A stretch of DNA of 64,000 nt from a bacterium HR15 (GTDB taxonomy: Bacteria; Armatimonadota; Fimbriimonadia; Fimbriimonadales; GBS-DC), in assembly GCA_002898555.1 (NCBI GenBank), contig BEHR01000008.1, forward strand, positions 33,297 through 97,296, given 5' to 3'. Position numbers and translations under genes: made by a program. Under the pieces are notes generated by a model. The model was not told the origin of the DNA. It was given only the letters and a program-made list of their open reading frames with translations, and did no database searches. Position 1 is the first letter of the stretch; each line of letters starts with the position of its first letter. Positions 55,198-63,296 of the stretch are shown here, one piece after another.

Positions 55198-55210
55198 CAG
55201 GGATTCGCAC

Positions 55211-55891
55211 CTATTCCACACCGGGCAGCCGGCGATTGCGTGCGGCTGCGCTGAGTGGCGCGTCGATAACAGAATAGAGCCACACGAAGAACAGCACAAT
55301 GACCAGCAGCAGGTGAAACTGGCTGATGCCGCCTCGCATGCGGGCGGGGTTAACCAGAAATGCCAGCATGTTCTGTAACGCCTCCTGACCCCCACGCACC
55401 ACCACGAATAGGGTCAGCCCGATGAGGGTGATCCCAAGCAGGATGCCACCCTTGATGAATTGCCCGGTGTAGATTTGCCCCAGTCCGGGCATCACGAAGG
55501 AGAGCAGGAACGCCAGTCCTGGTCGGCGCGGCATCCCTGCCTCCTCTTCAGGCAGTTTGCCTTCCAACGCTTGCTGCCAAAGCTGGAACTGTTCCTGCTG
55601 GGTGGTGATTTGCAGCACGGTTTGCGCATATTTGCGTTCGATGGTGGCGTTGTCGGGCGCGAGTTCGTGAGCGCGTTTATAGGCGTCGTGTGCGCCTTGC
55701 CAGTCGCCTACTTGCTGGCGCAGGTCGCCCAGCATTTCCCACACGCTCGCATCGTTGGGCATCAGTTCCAGCGCGTGCTGCACCGATGCGCTGGCATCCT
55801 CCAGCTGTCCGCGCAGCTTGTGCAGATGCGCCTGACGCAGCAGGCGTTCAACTTCCTCCCGCTTCGGGTCCAGCTCCTGATCGGGTGCCAT
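55211..55891 (-). CDS. TPR-repeat membrane protein
   Basis: About 226 residues from the ATG at 55891 (a TTG at 55915 is possible). Two or three tetratricopeptide repeats lie at about 15-90 (AHLHKLRGQLEDASASVQHA, WEMLGDLRQQVGDWQGAHDA). Two or three hydrophobic helices follow (FVMPGLGQIYTGQFIKGGIL and LLVIVLFFVWLYSVIDA); the PGLGQ-Y-G pattern resembles DUF5683/TM2-type membrane proteins. It overlaps the rsfS end by 44 bases. It may be a membrane-anchored scaffold, but no specific function is known. Confidence 0.72.
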   Translation of the reverse strand: MAPDQELDPKREEVERLLRQAHLHKLRGQLEDASASVQHALELMPNDASVWEMLGDLRQQVGDWQGAHDAYKRAHELAPDNATIERKYAQTVLQITTQQEQFQLWQQALEGKLPEEEAGMPRRPGLAFLLSFVMPGLGQIYTGQFIKGGILLGITLIGLTLFVVVRGGQEALQNMLAFLVNPARMRGGISQFHLLLVIVLFFVWLYSVIDAPLSAAARNRRLPGVE

Positions 55892-56243
55892 GTTTTCGCT
55901 CACGCAAGCTTTCAATCAGCGGGGCATTCTGCCAGAAGGTTTCCAGCCCGTAGTATTCGCGTTGCTCCTGGCGCATCACATGGGCGATTACATCGCCGTA
56001 ATCGAGCAGCACCCAGGTCGCCTCGCGATAGCCCTCCACGCGCTCAGCAAGTTCACCTAATTCGCGCAGCGATTCCTGAATTTTATCGGCGATGGAACGG
56101 ATATGCACATCCGAGTTGCCACTGCAGACGACGAAGTAGTCGGCAATCAGCGTTTTGCCACGCAGGTCGAGCGTATTAATCCGCTCGGCTTTGGCATCTT
56201 CTGCCGCGCGGATGACTGCCTGCAACTTCTGTTCGGTTGTCAT
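55848..56243 (-). CDS. rsfS: Ribosomal silencing factor RsfS (Iojap family)
   Basis: A 131-residue protein. The core KAERINTLDLRGKTLIADYF, VVCSGNSDVHIRSIAD, WVLLDYGDVIAHVM and the closing REYYGLETFW are standard RsfS. It binds ribosomal protein L14 (uL14) and keeps 50S and 30S apart when energy is low. It lies 19 bases downstream of nadD, the usual neighbour. The C-terminal tail of about 25 residues past the conserved ETFW is longer than normal and is the part that overlaps the TPR gene. Confidence 0.95.
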   Translation of the reverse strand: MTTEQKLQAVIRAAEDAKAERINTLDLRGKTLIADYFVVCSGNSDVHIRSIADKIQESLRELGELAERVEGYREATWVLLDYGDVIAHVMRQEQREYYGLETFWQNAPLIESLRERKHGTRSGAGPEAGGS

Positions 56244-56262
56244 GCGTGTCGCTCCCGTGTTT

Positions 56263-56934
56263 TTATGCTTCCTGTGATTTCGGCTCGGCGGGAGCCTCGC
56301 CCTCCAAGGGTTTCGGCTCGGCAGGCGCCTCGCCCTCCAAGTAGAGTTGATGGTTTCGAATATATTCTATCACATTGTCGGGCGTTAGGTAGCGTAAGGA
56401 GCGCCCTTCCCGCACGAAAGCGCGAAGCTGGCTCGCGCTAATATCCAGCGGCACCGAGGGAACCAGATGCACGGCGTTTCGGATGGCTTCGGGCAGCATC
56501 GCAAGGATTGGCTCGGGGGCGTAGCCCGGTCGGATGCCCACCAGCAGTCGGCAGTGCTGGATAATCTGGAGTGGTTTACGCCACTGAGGGAACTCGGCGA
56601 GGCTGTCCAGCCCCATGATGAGAAAAAGCTGGGCGTGGGGCATTTGTGCGGCGAGCTGGCGCACGGTGTCGATGGTATAGGAGATACCCCCGCGCTGAAT
56701 CTCGATATCGGAGGGAGTAAACGCGGGATTGGGCGCGGTGGCGAGCAGGAGCATCTGGTAGCGATGGTGCGCGTCGGTGAGGAGGCGATGGGATTTGAAG
56801 GGGGAGCGAGCGGCCGGGATAAAAATCACCCGGCTCAGGGCAGCAGCCTCGCGCGCCTCCTCCGCCAGGCGCAAATGCCCGAAATGCACGGGGTCAAAAG
56901 TGCCCCCAAACAATCCGATTCGCTCGCCAGCCAT
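56263..56934 (-). CDS. nadD: Nicotinate-nucleotide adenylyltransferase with repeat-derived C terminus
   Basis: A 223-residue enzyme. GLFGGTFDPVHFGHLRLAEE is the nucleotide-binding signature with the HxxH motif, and the later motif DISASQLRAFVREGRSLRYL (an ISSTxxR equivalent) precedes IRNHQLYL. The enzyme makes nicotinate adenine dinucleotide from NaMN and ATP. The normal protein would end near HQLYL; instead two in-frame copies of the dispersed repeat add EGEAPAEPKPLEGEAPAEPK to the C terminus. TAAAAT (56948-56943) ends 8 bases before the ATG. Confidence 0.94.
   Translation of the reverse strand: MAGERIGLFGGTFDPVHFGHLRLAEEAREAAALSRVIFIPAARSPFKSHRLLTDAHHRYQMLLLATAPNPAFTPSDIEIQRGGISYTIDTVRQLAAQMPHAQLFLIMGLDSLAEFPQWRKPLQIIQHCRLLVGIRPGYAPEPILAMLPEAIRNAVHLVPSVPLDISASQLRAFVREGRSLRYLTPDNVIEYIRNHQLYLEGEAPAEPKPLEGEAPAEPKSQEA
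56278..56340 (+). repeat. LEGEAPAEP-type dispersed repeat, two units within nadD
   Basis: Units at 56278-56307 and 56311-56340, read in frame by the nadD 3' end. Confidence 0.85.
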
Positions 56935-56942
56935 TCAACCTT

Positions 56943-56948
56943 ATTTTA
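56943..56948 (-). promoter_or_regulatory. -10 element of nadD, leaderless
   Basis: TAAAAT on the minus strand, 8 bases before the ATG at 56934. Confidence 0.4.
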
Positions 56949-56952
56949 CCTA

Positions 56953-57453
56953 TCAGCCTAATCGGTCGAGCCATGCGCGGCTGCGTCCGTCCAGCGCGTT
57001 CAGGTCGCGTATCTCGTAGCGACCGCCGTCCACCGCCACGATGAGATAACGCACCGGGGATAGCTCATGCACATTGTCGCGCCAGTTGCGCACATAGAAG
57101 ACGCGCCGCCCCCGATCGGTCTCCACATCCCAACGCAGCTGCCCATACTCTTCAGTCAATGAGTAGACCTTCTGGATAATAGGAATGAAGTAGCGGCGTT
57201 CCAGCTCCTCCTGCAAGATGCGCTGCGATTCGGGCGACATGCCGTCCAGCGAGCGGAACATGCCTATCTCCTTGCCCTCGCGCGTCTGCACGCTGATGTA
57301 GTGGTCGGGGTCGGAAAAGGGGAAGGCGCGAGCGAACTGGACATCTTCATGCACCTCGCCGCTGGGCAAGCGAACGCGCACCTGCCGCCCCTGCGGCACC
57401 CGCTCAATCAGCACACTGGCTGGGTCTAACCAGCGAATCTCGAGCTGAGCCAT
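56953..57453 (-). CDS. DUF1854 family protein
   Basis: A 166-residue protein whose middle part matches the DUF1854 pattern: FPFSDPDHYISVQTREGKEI, then RYFIPIIQKV and ETDRGRRVFYVRNWRDN. In several bacteria DUF1854 genes sit next to ABC transporter or cyanophycin genes, and their biochemical role is unknown. Here it lies between an alcohol dehydrogenase and nadD on the same strand. TATAAT at 57482-57477 and GAGGA precede the ATG, so it has its own promoter. Confidence 0.8.
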   Translation of the reverse strand: MAQLEIRWLDPASVLIERVPQGRQVRVRLPSGEVHEDVQFARAFPFSDPDHYISVQTREGKEIGMFRSLDGMSPESQRILQEELERRYFIPIIQKVYSLTEEYGQLRWDVETDRGRRVFYVRNWRDNVHELSPVRYLIVAVDGGRYEIRDLNALDGRSRAWLDRLG

Positions 57454-57476
57454 TCCTCGCTTGAGTGCTGTTCTGC

Positions 57477-57482
57477 ATTATA
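57477..57482 (-). promoter_or_regulatory. -10 element of the DUF1854 gene
   Basis: TATAAT on the minus strand, 23 bases before the ATG, with GAGGA between. Confidence 0.45.
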
Positions 57483-57526
57483 CCCGCCCACACGGACGGC
57501 GATTCTTCCGCGAGGGTGCGTGGAAT

Positions 57527-58519
57527 CTATGGAAGCAACACCGCAGCGCCTTGGATTTTGCCCGTGCGTAAGGCTTCTAAGGCATCGTTTGCCTGCTCCA
57601 AAGGAAAGGCTTGCGTATGGGTCTGGATGTGGAACTGACTTGCTTTTCTGAAGAACTCCTCGCCGTCCCATCGGGTGAGGTTTGCCACCGAACGGACGAT
57701 GCGTTCCTCCCATAGCAATCGGTAGGGGAAGGAGGGGATGTCGCTCATGTGGATGCCGCCGCAGACCACGATACCGCCCTTTGCGACGGCGCGCAGCGCA
57801 GCAGGTATCAAGTCGCCCACGGGGGCAAAGATAATCGCGGCGTCCAGCGGTTCTGGCGGCATCTGATCGGAGCCGCTTGCCCACCATGCGCCAAGCCGCC
57901 GTGCGAAATCCTGGGTGTCATAGTCGCCTGGGCGGGTGAAGGCGAACACCCGCACCCCTTCCCGAACAGCGATTTGCACCAGGATATGGGCTGCCGCACC
58001 GAACCCATAGATGCCCAGACGATTGCCCTGCATCGCTTCACGCGCCAATCGGTACGAGCGGTAGCCGATTAGCCCTGCGCACAGCAGCGGAGCCACCTCC
58101 ACCTCGTCATAGTGGGAGGGCAGGGGAAACACATAGCGTGCGTCCGCCACTGTGTACTCAGCATAGCCCCCGTCCAGGGTGTAGCCCGTGAACTGCGCCC
58201 GGTCGCACAAGTTCTCGCGCCCGGCACGGCAATAGCGACACTCACCGCAGGTGTAGCCAAGCCAGGGAATGCCCACGCGCTGTCCAATGGATAGATGCTG
58301 CACGGCAGCACCACACTGTACCACCTCACCCACGATTTCATGCCCCAGGATGAGCGGTAGTTTCGGGTTCGGCAGCTCGCCGTCGAACACATGCAGGTCC
58401 GTGCGACACACGCCGCACGCCCGCACGCGCACCAGCACCTGATGGGGTTCAGGCCGGGGAACAGGCAACTCGCGCATCTGCAGCGGCTGCCCAGCCTGTT
58501 CCAGCACCATCGCTCTCAT
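57527..58519 (-). CDS. Zinc-dependent alcohol dehydrogenase family protein
   Basis: A 330-residue MDR protein. The catalytic zinc region is CGVCRTDLHVFDGEL with GHEIVGEV, and the structural zinc site is CGECRYCRAGRENLC. The Rossmann fold reads IYGFGAAAHILVQIA, an unusual form of GxGxxG. The overall pattern (WLGYTCGECRYC, AHIL) fits the AdhP/AdhA-like alcohol dehydrogenases found in many thermophiles. It should oxidise primary alcohols or reduce aldehydes with NAD(P). It overlaps the serA stop by four bases, an odd pairing. Confidence 0.88.
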   Translation of the reverse strand: MRAMVLEQAGQPLQMRELPVPRPEPHQVLVRVRACGVCRTDLHVFDGELPNPKLPLILGHEIVGEVVQCGAAVQHLSIGQRVGIPWLGYTCGECRYCRAGRENLCDRAQFTGYTLDGGYAEYTVADARYVFPLPSHYDEVEVAPLLCAGLIGYRSYRLAREAMQGNRLGIYGFGAAAHILVQIAVREGVRVFAFTRPGDYDTQDFARRLGAWWASGSDQMPPEPLDAAIIFAPVGDLIPAALRAVAKGGIVVCGGIHMSDIPSFPYRLLWEERIVRSVANLTRWDGEEFFRKASQFHIQTHTQAFPLEQANDALEALRTGKIQGAAVLLP

Positions 58520-59727
58520 AGCGGCACCAACACAGCGGAGAAAATCGCCTCATGCGCTCGAATCGCATTGAGCGTATTGGGGGGCGGCTCGTTGTCCAGC
58601 TGGATCCGGGCGACGGCAGCTTCCGCACCTTCAAAAATCACATTCTCTGTCTCCTGCACATTGATGCCCGCCTCGCGCAGGCAGTCGAACACATGCGCTA
58701 ACACGCCGACCCGATCCAGATGGCGCACGATAAGGAGATATCTGGCGGGTGTGCGTGTCGCAAGGTTCACCACATTCGGCACATGCCCTGTCTCGATATA
58801 GGTCCGCACGATATACACCACTTCCGCCGCGATGGCTTCTTGTGCCTGGCGTGTGGAGGCTCCGATATGGTGCGTGCCGTACACATTGGGCAGTTGCACG
58901 AGTGGGTTTTCGAACACCCCTTCCGCGCTGGGCGGCTCGCCCTCGAACACATCCAGCCCGGCGCGGATGCCCTTCTCGCGAATCGCCCATGCGAGCGATT
59001 CCTCGTCCACCACCTCGGCGCGGGAGGTGTTGATGAAGTACGCGCCAGGCTTCATCGCCTCGAAGAAGGCACGATTGCACAGGTGGCGCGTGTCCGAGGT
59101 AAGCGCGACATGGATACTAACGATGTCCGCCTCGCGTGCCACATCGAGGGGGTGGGTTCGGTAGCCGATGCCCATCAACTCGGCGCGTTCGGGAGTTAGC
59201 GAGCGGCTCCATCCAATGACGCGCATGCCGAACGCCTTCGCGCGGGGGATCATCTCGCGCCCAATATTGCCCAGCCCGATCAGCCCTAAGGTGCAGCCGT
59301 AGATACCGCGCGCCTCGCTGAACTCTTTTTTGTTCCAACGACCTGCGCGCAACTGCTGCACATTATCGGGGATACGCCGATCCAGCGCGAGAATCAGCCC
59401 GAACGCCAGTTCCGCGACGGCAATCGCATTTTTGCCGGGGCAATTCGCCACATAGATGCCGCGCTTGGAGGCGGTCGCCACATCGATGGTGTTGACCCCC
59501 GCACCGGCACGAATGACCAGGCTCAGTTTGGGGCTTGCTTCCAGCATCGGCGCGGTGACTTGGGTGGAGCGTACAATCAGCACATCGGGGTCATGCTGTC
59601 GGAGGGCATCTACCAGTGCCGCCTCTTTGAGGGTGGGGTCATAAATCAGGGTGCAGCCGAGCGCACTTAGCCCGTCGATGCCGCTCTGCTCGAACTTGTC
59701 CGCGATCAATATCTTGAGCGACTGCAT
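58516..59727 (-). CDS. serA: D-3-phosphoglycerate dehydrogenase with ACT-like domain
   Basis: A 403-residue enzyme. The NAD-binding motif GLGNIGREMIPRAKAFGM, the catalytic arginine region FINTSRAEVVDEESLAWAI, glutamate in FEGEPPS and histidine in YGTHHIGASTRQAQ are all in order. The last 75 residues (RYLLIVRHLDRVGVLAHVF) form an ACT domain for serine feedback. It catalyses the first committed step of serine synthesis. It is probably first in a transcript with the alcohol dehydrogenase gene. Confidence 0.93.
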   Translation of the reverse strand: MQSLKILIADKFEQSGIDGLSALGCTLIYDPTLKEAALVDALRQHDPDVLIVRSTQVTAPMLEASPKLSLVIRAGAGVNTIDVATASKRGIYVANCPGKNAIAVAELAFGLILALDRRIPDNVQQLRAGRWNKKEFSEARGIYGCTLGLIGLGNIGREMIPRAKAFGMRVIGWSRSLTPERAELMGIGYRTHPLDVAREADIVSIHVALTSDTRHLCNRAFFEAMKPGAYFINTSRAEVVDEESLAWAIREKGIRAGLDVFEGEPPSAEGVFENPLVQLPNVYGTHHIGASTRQAQEAIAAEVVYIVRTYIETGHVPNVVNLATRTPARYLLIVRHLDRVGVLAHVFDCLREAGINVQETENVIFEGAEAAVARIQLDNEPPPNTLNAIRAHEAIFSAVLVPL

Positions 59728-59766
59728 CGCAAGTTCCCATTTCGCGCTCCATTATGGGAATCCTGC

Positions 59767-60495
59767 TTAATCCAGCACGGGGAGCGCTTCCATTTCGCGG
59801 GTGGCGTCGCGCGGATGCGCAACGAGTTCATCGGCAATCACCTTGCCGTCGCGGAAGCGCACGATTCGCTTCGCATGCTCGGCAATCTCCTGCTCGTGGG
59901 TCACAAGAAGGATGGTACGCCCCTGGCGATTAAGTTGCTGGAAGATTGCCATAATCTCCTCGCTGGAGCGCGAGTCGAGATTGCCCGTTGGCTCGTCGGC
60001 TAAGATGAGCAGCGGGTTTGTGACAATCGCGCGGGCAATCGCCACGCGCTGCTGTTGACCACCAGAGAGTTCGTTCGGGCGATGGTGCAGGCGGTCGCCC
60101 AGTCCGACCAGTTCCAGCGCGCGTTTCGCCCGCTCCGTGCGGTCGCGCACACCGGCATAGAGCAACGGCAGCTCCACATTGCGTAATGCCGTCATGCGTG
60201 GCAACAGGTTGAAAGTCTGGAACACGAAGCCGATGTAGCGGTTGCGAATCTGTGCCAGCTGGGCGTCGCTCATCGCGCTGACCAGCTCGCCGTTCAGATA
60301 GTATTCCCCGCTGGTGGGTCGGTCCAGGCAGCCGATGATATTCATGAAGGTGGACTTACCCGACCCCGATGGTCCCATGATAGCCACAAATTCGCCGGGC
60401 ATCACGGTCAAGCTGACCCCACGCAGCGCGTGCACGATTACCTTGCCCAGCCGATAGTCCTTGGTGATATTCCGCACTTCAATTACGGGTCTCAT
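59767..60495 (-). CDS. ABC transporter ATP-binding protein (LolD/MacB type)
   Basis: About 242 residues from the ATG at 60495 (TATACT 10 bases upstream); a longer frame to 60561 is rejected. Walker [10 protein letters not shown], the Q-loop [10 protein letters not shown], signature [14 protein letters not shown] and Walker [14 protein letters not shown] are intact. The order and the [20 protein letters not shown] segment mark the LolD/MacB/FtsE class, which works with a FtsX-like permease in lipoprotein release, macrolide efflux or related mechanotransmission. No permease gene is next to it in the window. Confidence 0.9.
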   Translation of the reverse strand: MRPVIEVRNITKDYRLGKVIVHALRGVSLTVMPGEFVAIMGPSGSGKSTFMNIIGCLDRPTSGEYYLNGELVSAMSDAQLAQIRNRYIGFVFQTFNLLPRMTALRNVELPLLYAGVRDRTERAKRALELVGLGDRLHHRPNELSGGQQQRVAIARAIVTNPLLILADEPTGNLDSRSSEEIMAIFQQLNRQGRTILLVTHEQEIAEHAKRIVRFRDGKVIADELVAHPRDATREMEALPVLD

Positions 60496-60505
60496 CGCCG
60501 TTCCG

Positions 60506-60511
60506 AGTATA
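60506..60511 (-). promoter_or_regulatory. -10 element of the ABC ATPase gene, leaderless
   Basis: TATACT on the minus strand, 10 bases before the ATG at 60495. Confidence 0.45.
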
Positions 60512-60514
60512 CCA

Positions 60515-61138
60515 TTAGCGGGTGCGCAGGGCAACTCGTGCGGGCGCGCCATCCGCGCCACGGAGCTTGAGCGGCATGCAGAGCAGCTCGTACTCGCCCT
60601 CTGGCACCTCGCTGAGATTCAAACCTTCTATTATGACGATGCCCGCGCCACAAAGTTTGCGATGTACCACCGGTTCGGGCGCACCGAATTGCTCCACCGA
60701 TAGATAATCCAGCCCGACGACCGTGATGGTATGCGCAATGAGCCAGTCGGCGGCATCGGCGGTGAGGTAAACGAACTCCTTCTGGAACTCGCGTCGCTGC
60801 CAGAGCGCGCTATTGTCGGTCTTGAGAAGCAAGCGAGTCGTAAGCGGGATATTGGCTTTCTGAAGGGCGTCGGCATCGATGGCTTTGTACCCGCGTAGAT
60901 CCGCCACCCACACCAACCCGATCAGCCGATCGAGGGGGATTTGCTCCACGCGCTTGCCATTCTCGTTGAAGTGCCAAGGCGCGTCGATGTGTGTACCCGT
61001 ATGTGTGCCCATCGCCAGGCGCGACAGGTTGCATACGGCGCCGTCGGCGATGCGCAGCATCGGCTCCAACTGGTAGGGTGCGTCGCCCGGATAGATAGGC
61101 ATCTCCGGCTCCACAGTTAGGCTGATGTCGTATATCAT
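60515..61138 (-). CDS. Cyclase family protein (KynB-like)
   Basis: A 207-residue protein with the metal motif [12 protein letters not shown] at about 46-57, the hallmark of the cyclase/KynB family, and the later segment [15 protein letters not shown]. Related enzymes hydrolyse N-formylkynurenine (tryptophan breakdown) or isatin, or cyclise polyketides. No kyn genes are adjacent, so the reaction is unassigned. A TATAAT at 61186-61181 lies about 42 bases before the start. Confidence 0.88.
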   Translation of the reverse strand: MIYDISLTVEPEMPIYPGDAPYQLEPMLRIADGAVCNLSRLAMGTHTGTHIDAPWHFNENGKRVEQIPLDRLIGLVWVADLRGYKAIDADALQKANIPLTTRLLLKTDNSALWQRREFQKEFVYLTADAADWLIAHTITVVGLDYLSVEQFGAPEPVVHRKLCGAGIVIIEGLNLSEVPEGEYELLCMPLKLRGADGAPARVALRTR

Positions 61139-61180
61139 GGTTTTTATGGCAAGCCGTTATGGCGTTAGTCCGAAATAAGA

Positions 61181-61186
61181 ATTATA
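61181..61186 (-). promoter_or_regulatory. -10 element of the cyclase gene
   Basis: TATAAT on the minus strand in the rluD-cyclase gap. Confidence 0.35.
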
Positions 61187-61219
61187 CCCGCGAGCGGGTG
61201 AATGGTGCGTCGATGCTCG

Positions 61220-62227
61220 CTACTCGCCCCACGGCTCCTCTCCCGTTCCACTCGCCGAGCGGAGCAGGGCAATCAGTTGTTTGAAATCGTCGGGCAGTGG
61301 GGCGGTCAGGCGAATAGGTTCGCCTGTGAGGGGGTGGTGAAAGGCAAGCGCGTAGGCGTGCAGCAGCTGCGCGGGCAAAGTGTCTAATGCCGCTTGGATT
61401 CGGGCATGCATCGCGGGTGGATAGAGGGAAGCGGGCAAAGGTCGCCTGCCGCCGTAAAGGGGATCGCCCACCACCGGGTGCCCTATGGCGCTCAAATGCA
61501 CGCGCACCTGGTGTGTGCGCCCCGTCTCCAGCTTGGCTTCCAGCAGAGCGAACCCACGCCAGCGCTGGCGCACAGTCAGATGAGTGCGAGCAGGACGCGC
61601 TGTTGCCGCACCTGGTTGCTTGGGATGAGAGAAGGCAATCATGCGCTTACGCTCCACGGGGTGGCGTCCGATGGGCAGATCGACGCTGTGCTGTTCCCAC
61701 TTCGGTTCGCCCCATACCAGCGCGAGGTAGCGTCGCTCGATGGCGCGTTGCTGCAGGTCAGCGGCGAGACGCGCATGGGCGTGATCGGTCTTGGCGACGA
61801 TTAACAGCCCCGTGGTGTCCTTATCGAGCCGATGCACAATCCCCGGGCGGAAGGGCGCGCTGCCCTGCGCCAGGCGCGGCGCATACGCTAACAGCGCGTT
61901 CACCAGCGTACCGTGCGGATGACCGGGCGCGGGATGAACAGTTAGCCCGCGCGGTTTGTTGACCACCAAGAGCTGGTCATCCTCATAGACAATCTCGATA
62001 GGGATAGGCTCCGGGCGCAGGTCGATAGCGGGTGGACGCTCAGGTGGCAAGGTATACTCCACGCGGTCGCCTGTGCGCAGTTTATAGGCGGGCTTCACGC
62101 GCTCGCCGTTGACCTGCACGCCACCCGCTTCGATCCACTCCTGCCATCGCTGGCGGCTCACCTGTGGGAATCGCTCCGCCAGCCATTTGTCCAGTCGGCT
62201 GCCGCCCTGTTCAACGATGCCCTCCAT
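61220..62227 (-). CDS. rluD: Ribosomal large subunit pseudouridine synthase, RluD family
   Basis: A 335-residue enzyme. An N-terminal S4 domain (LDKWLAERFPQVSRQRWQEW) precedes the catalytic domain with RPGIVHRLDKDTTGLLIVAK, where the aspartate after HRL is catalytic, and LVVNKPRGLTVHP. The KTGRTHQVR-type motif reads LETGRTHQVRVHLSAIGHP. It isomerises uridines in helix 69 of 23S rRNA, or in related sites for other RluA/C/D members. Its promoter lies beside a GC-rich repeat cluster. Confidence 0.93.
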   Translation of the reverse strand: MEGIVEQGGSRLDKWLAERFPQVSRQRWQEWIEAGGVQVNGERVKPAYKLRTGDRVEYTLPPERPPAIDLRPEPIPIEIVYEDDQLLVVNKPRGLTVHPAPGHPHGTLVNALLAYAPRLAQGSAPFRPGIVHRLDKDTTGLLIVAKTDHAHARLAADLQQRAIERRYLALVWGEPKWEQHSVDLPIGRHPVERKRMIAFSHPKQPGAATARPARTHLTVRQRWRGFALLEAKLETGRTHQVRVHLSAIGHPVVGDPLYGGRRPLPASLYPPAMHARIQAALDTLPAQLLHAYALAFHHPLTGEPIRLTAPLPDDFKQLIALLRSASGTGEEPWGE

Positions 62228-62308
62228 TCGCTATTCGCCAAAATTGCGGCTTGAGGGAGGTTCGCTCCAATCTACCACCCCAGCCCTCTCTGTCGATGGG
62301 GAGGGGGT

Positions 62309-62370
62309 TTTCGGCTCGGCGGGAGCCTCGCCCTCCAAGGGTTTCGGCTCGGCGGGAGCCTCGCCCTCCA
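62309..62370 (+). repeat. LEGEAPAEP-type dispersed repeat, two units
   Basis: Units at 62309-62338 and 62342-62370 in the 149-base gap between rluD and the next gene. The second unit ends seven bases before the stop codon of the next gene. Confidence 0.85.
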
Positions 62371-62376
62371 GGATGG

Positions 62377-62904
62377 TTATCGCTGTGCAACCTGAGGCTG
62401 CGCTTTGCGCTGGCAGTTGGGGCAAAGCGGACGCCCGAACTTGGCGATGCTGAGGTCATACTGCGCTCGGCGCAACGCGCGTCCACAATCGGCACAGGTC
62501 ATCGCCTCGGCAGAGGTCGACTCCCCACGAAGGGGCAACGGTGTATCGGCAAACGCTGCTCTGCCCTCTTCCAGCTCGCCTTCACTCAATTCAGGTGCGA
62601 ACTGCGTGCCGTAGCCGCACAGGGCGAGGGCACGCCCGATACTGCCTGTTTCGGCTTTTTCCAAGTAGTCCGCGAAGTCGCCGCCGGTCTCCATCTTGGT
62701 CGCGGTGGCGATGATGCGCCCGTTGGGGTCTTTTACGACCGCGCGAAACACCACCACTTGCCGCTCAACATCCAGATGGATGGGTTCGGTCTCGATGCTC
62801 CAGTCGGGATGCTCATCCCGGAACCACGCCAGTCGCGCCGCGACGGGCAGGTACTCCTGCCCTCCGCGCACCCGAATCAGATACCGCCTCACATTGAATG
62901 CCAT
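62377..62904 (-). CDS. Conserved protein with C-terminal zinc ribbon, possibly phage-derived
   Basis: A 175-residue protein. Residues about 20-105 (YLPVAARLAWFRDEHPDW, then YLEKAETGSIGRALALCGYG) match a pattern I recall from phage-type proteins, some annotated as ssDNA-annealing (ERF/Rad52-like); this is a weak link. The last 45 residues hold CADCGRAL and CPNCQRK, a zinc ribbon. AGGAGGT precedes the ATG, and a perfect 9-bp palindrome lies over the promoter region, as in many phage-regulator or self-regulated genes. The function is not established. Confidence 0.6.
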   Translation of the reverse strand: MAFNVRRYLIRVRGGQEYLPVAARLAWFRDEHPDWSIETEPIHLDVERQVVVFRAVVKDPNGRIIATATKMETGGDFADYLEKAETGSIGRALALCGYGTQFAPELSEGELEEGRAAFADTPLPLRGESTSAEAMTCADCGRALRRAQYDLSIAKFGRPLCPNCQRKAQPQVAQR

Positions 62905-62917
62905 CGTTTAACCTCCT

Positions 62918-62939
62918 ATGGTATACATCTGTATACCAT
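62918..62939. promoter_or_regulatory. Palindromic operator candidate before the zinc-ribbon gene
   Basis: ATGGTATAC, ATCT, GTATACCAT: a perfect 9-bp inverted repeat starting one base beyond the AGGAGGT of the gene at 62904, and containing the only TATA-like hexamers there. A dimeric repressor bound here would block transcription. Confidence 0.55.
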
Positions 62940-63082
62940 TTTACCCCTTACGGCGCAAGAAAGTCAAGGGGTGAAGAGGGTGTTCGGAAATTCGCCAAGC
63001 GTATGGAGGGTGTGTAGGGGCAGACCCGCGTGCACAATTTGCTTTTCCGACCCAGACGCAAAATTTTTTCTCTGACCCAGAC

Positions 63083-63115
63083 GGGTACCCCGGAAAAGAA
63101 AATTTTGGGGTACCC
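63083..63115. repeat. GGGTACCCC inverted repeat
   Basis: GGGTACCCC (63083-63091) and GGGGTACCC (63107-63115) with A/T-rich DNA between, a 9-bp perfect stem. Confidence 0.6.
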
Positions 63116-63165
63116 GGAAAAAATTTTGCCTGCCCAAAAAACAACCCCAATCCCACCCCAAACCG

Positions 63166-63280
63166 TTGCAATTTCGATTCCGAAAGTGCCAAACGCTCCC
63201 ACCTTGGACTATAATGCAACAGGTGGGCTTTGCAATTTCGATTCCGAAAGTGCCAAACGCCCCCACCTTGGACTATAATC
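63166..63280 (+). repeat. Tandem duplication of a promoter-bearing block (64-bp period)
   Basis: A block starting TTGCAATTTCGATTCC and ending TTGGACTATAAT occurs at about 63166-63215 and 63230-63279, exactly 64 bases apart, with one change inside (CTCCC to CCCCC). Each copy ends in TATAAT. Confidence 0.85.
63274..63279 (+). promoter_or_regulatory. -10 element of the right-edge gene
   Basis: TATAAT 17 bases before the ATG at 63297, with CGGAGG between. An identical hexamer lies at 63210-63215 in the upstream copy. Confidence 0.5.
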
Positions 63281-63296
63281 CCATCGGAGGACAACC

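Larger units (their letters stand above)
62905..63296. other. 392-base intergenic region: palindrome, inverted repeat and duplicated promoter block
   Basis: From left to right: a 9-bp palindrome (62918-62939), a truncated GTAGGGGCAGACC element near 63013, a run with two GACCCAGACG copies and TTTTTTC tracts, the GGGTACCCC...GGGGTACCC inverted repeat (63083-63115), and two 64-bp-spaced copies of a promoter-bearing block. Open frames on both strands here follow the repeats and are not genes. Confidence 0.7.

Noticed and set aside
62941..63294. Three overlapping minus-strand frames with repeated GAFGTFGIEIA
   Set aside because: They arise from the 64-bp promoter duplication and inverted repeats, and lie over the promoter of the right-edge gene.
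62377..63296. Prophage remnant at the right edge
   Set aside because: Apart from one phage-like gene and an operator-like palindrome there are no integrase, terminase or structural genes.
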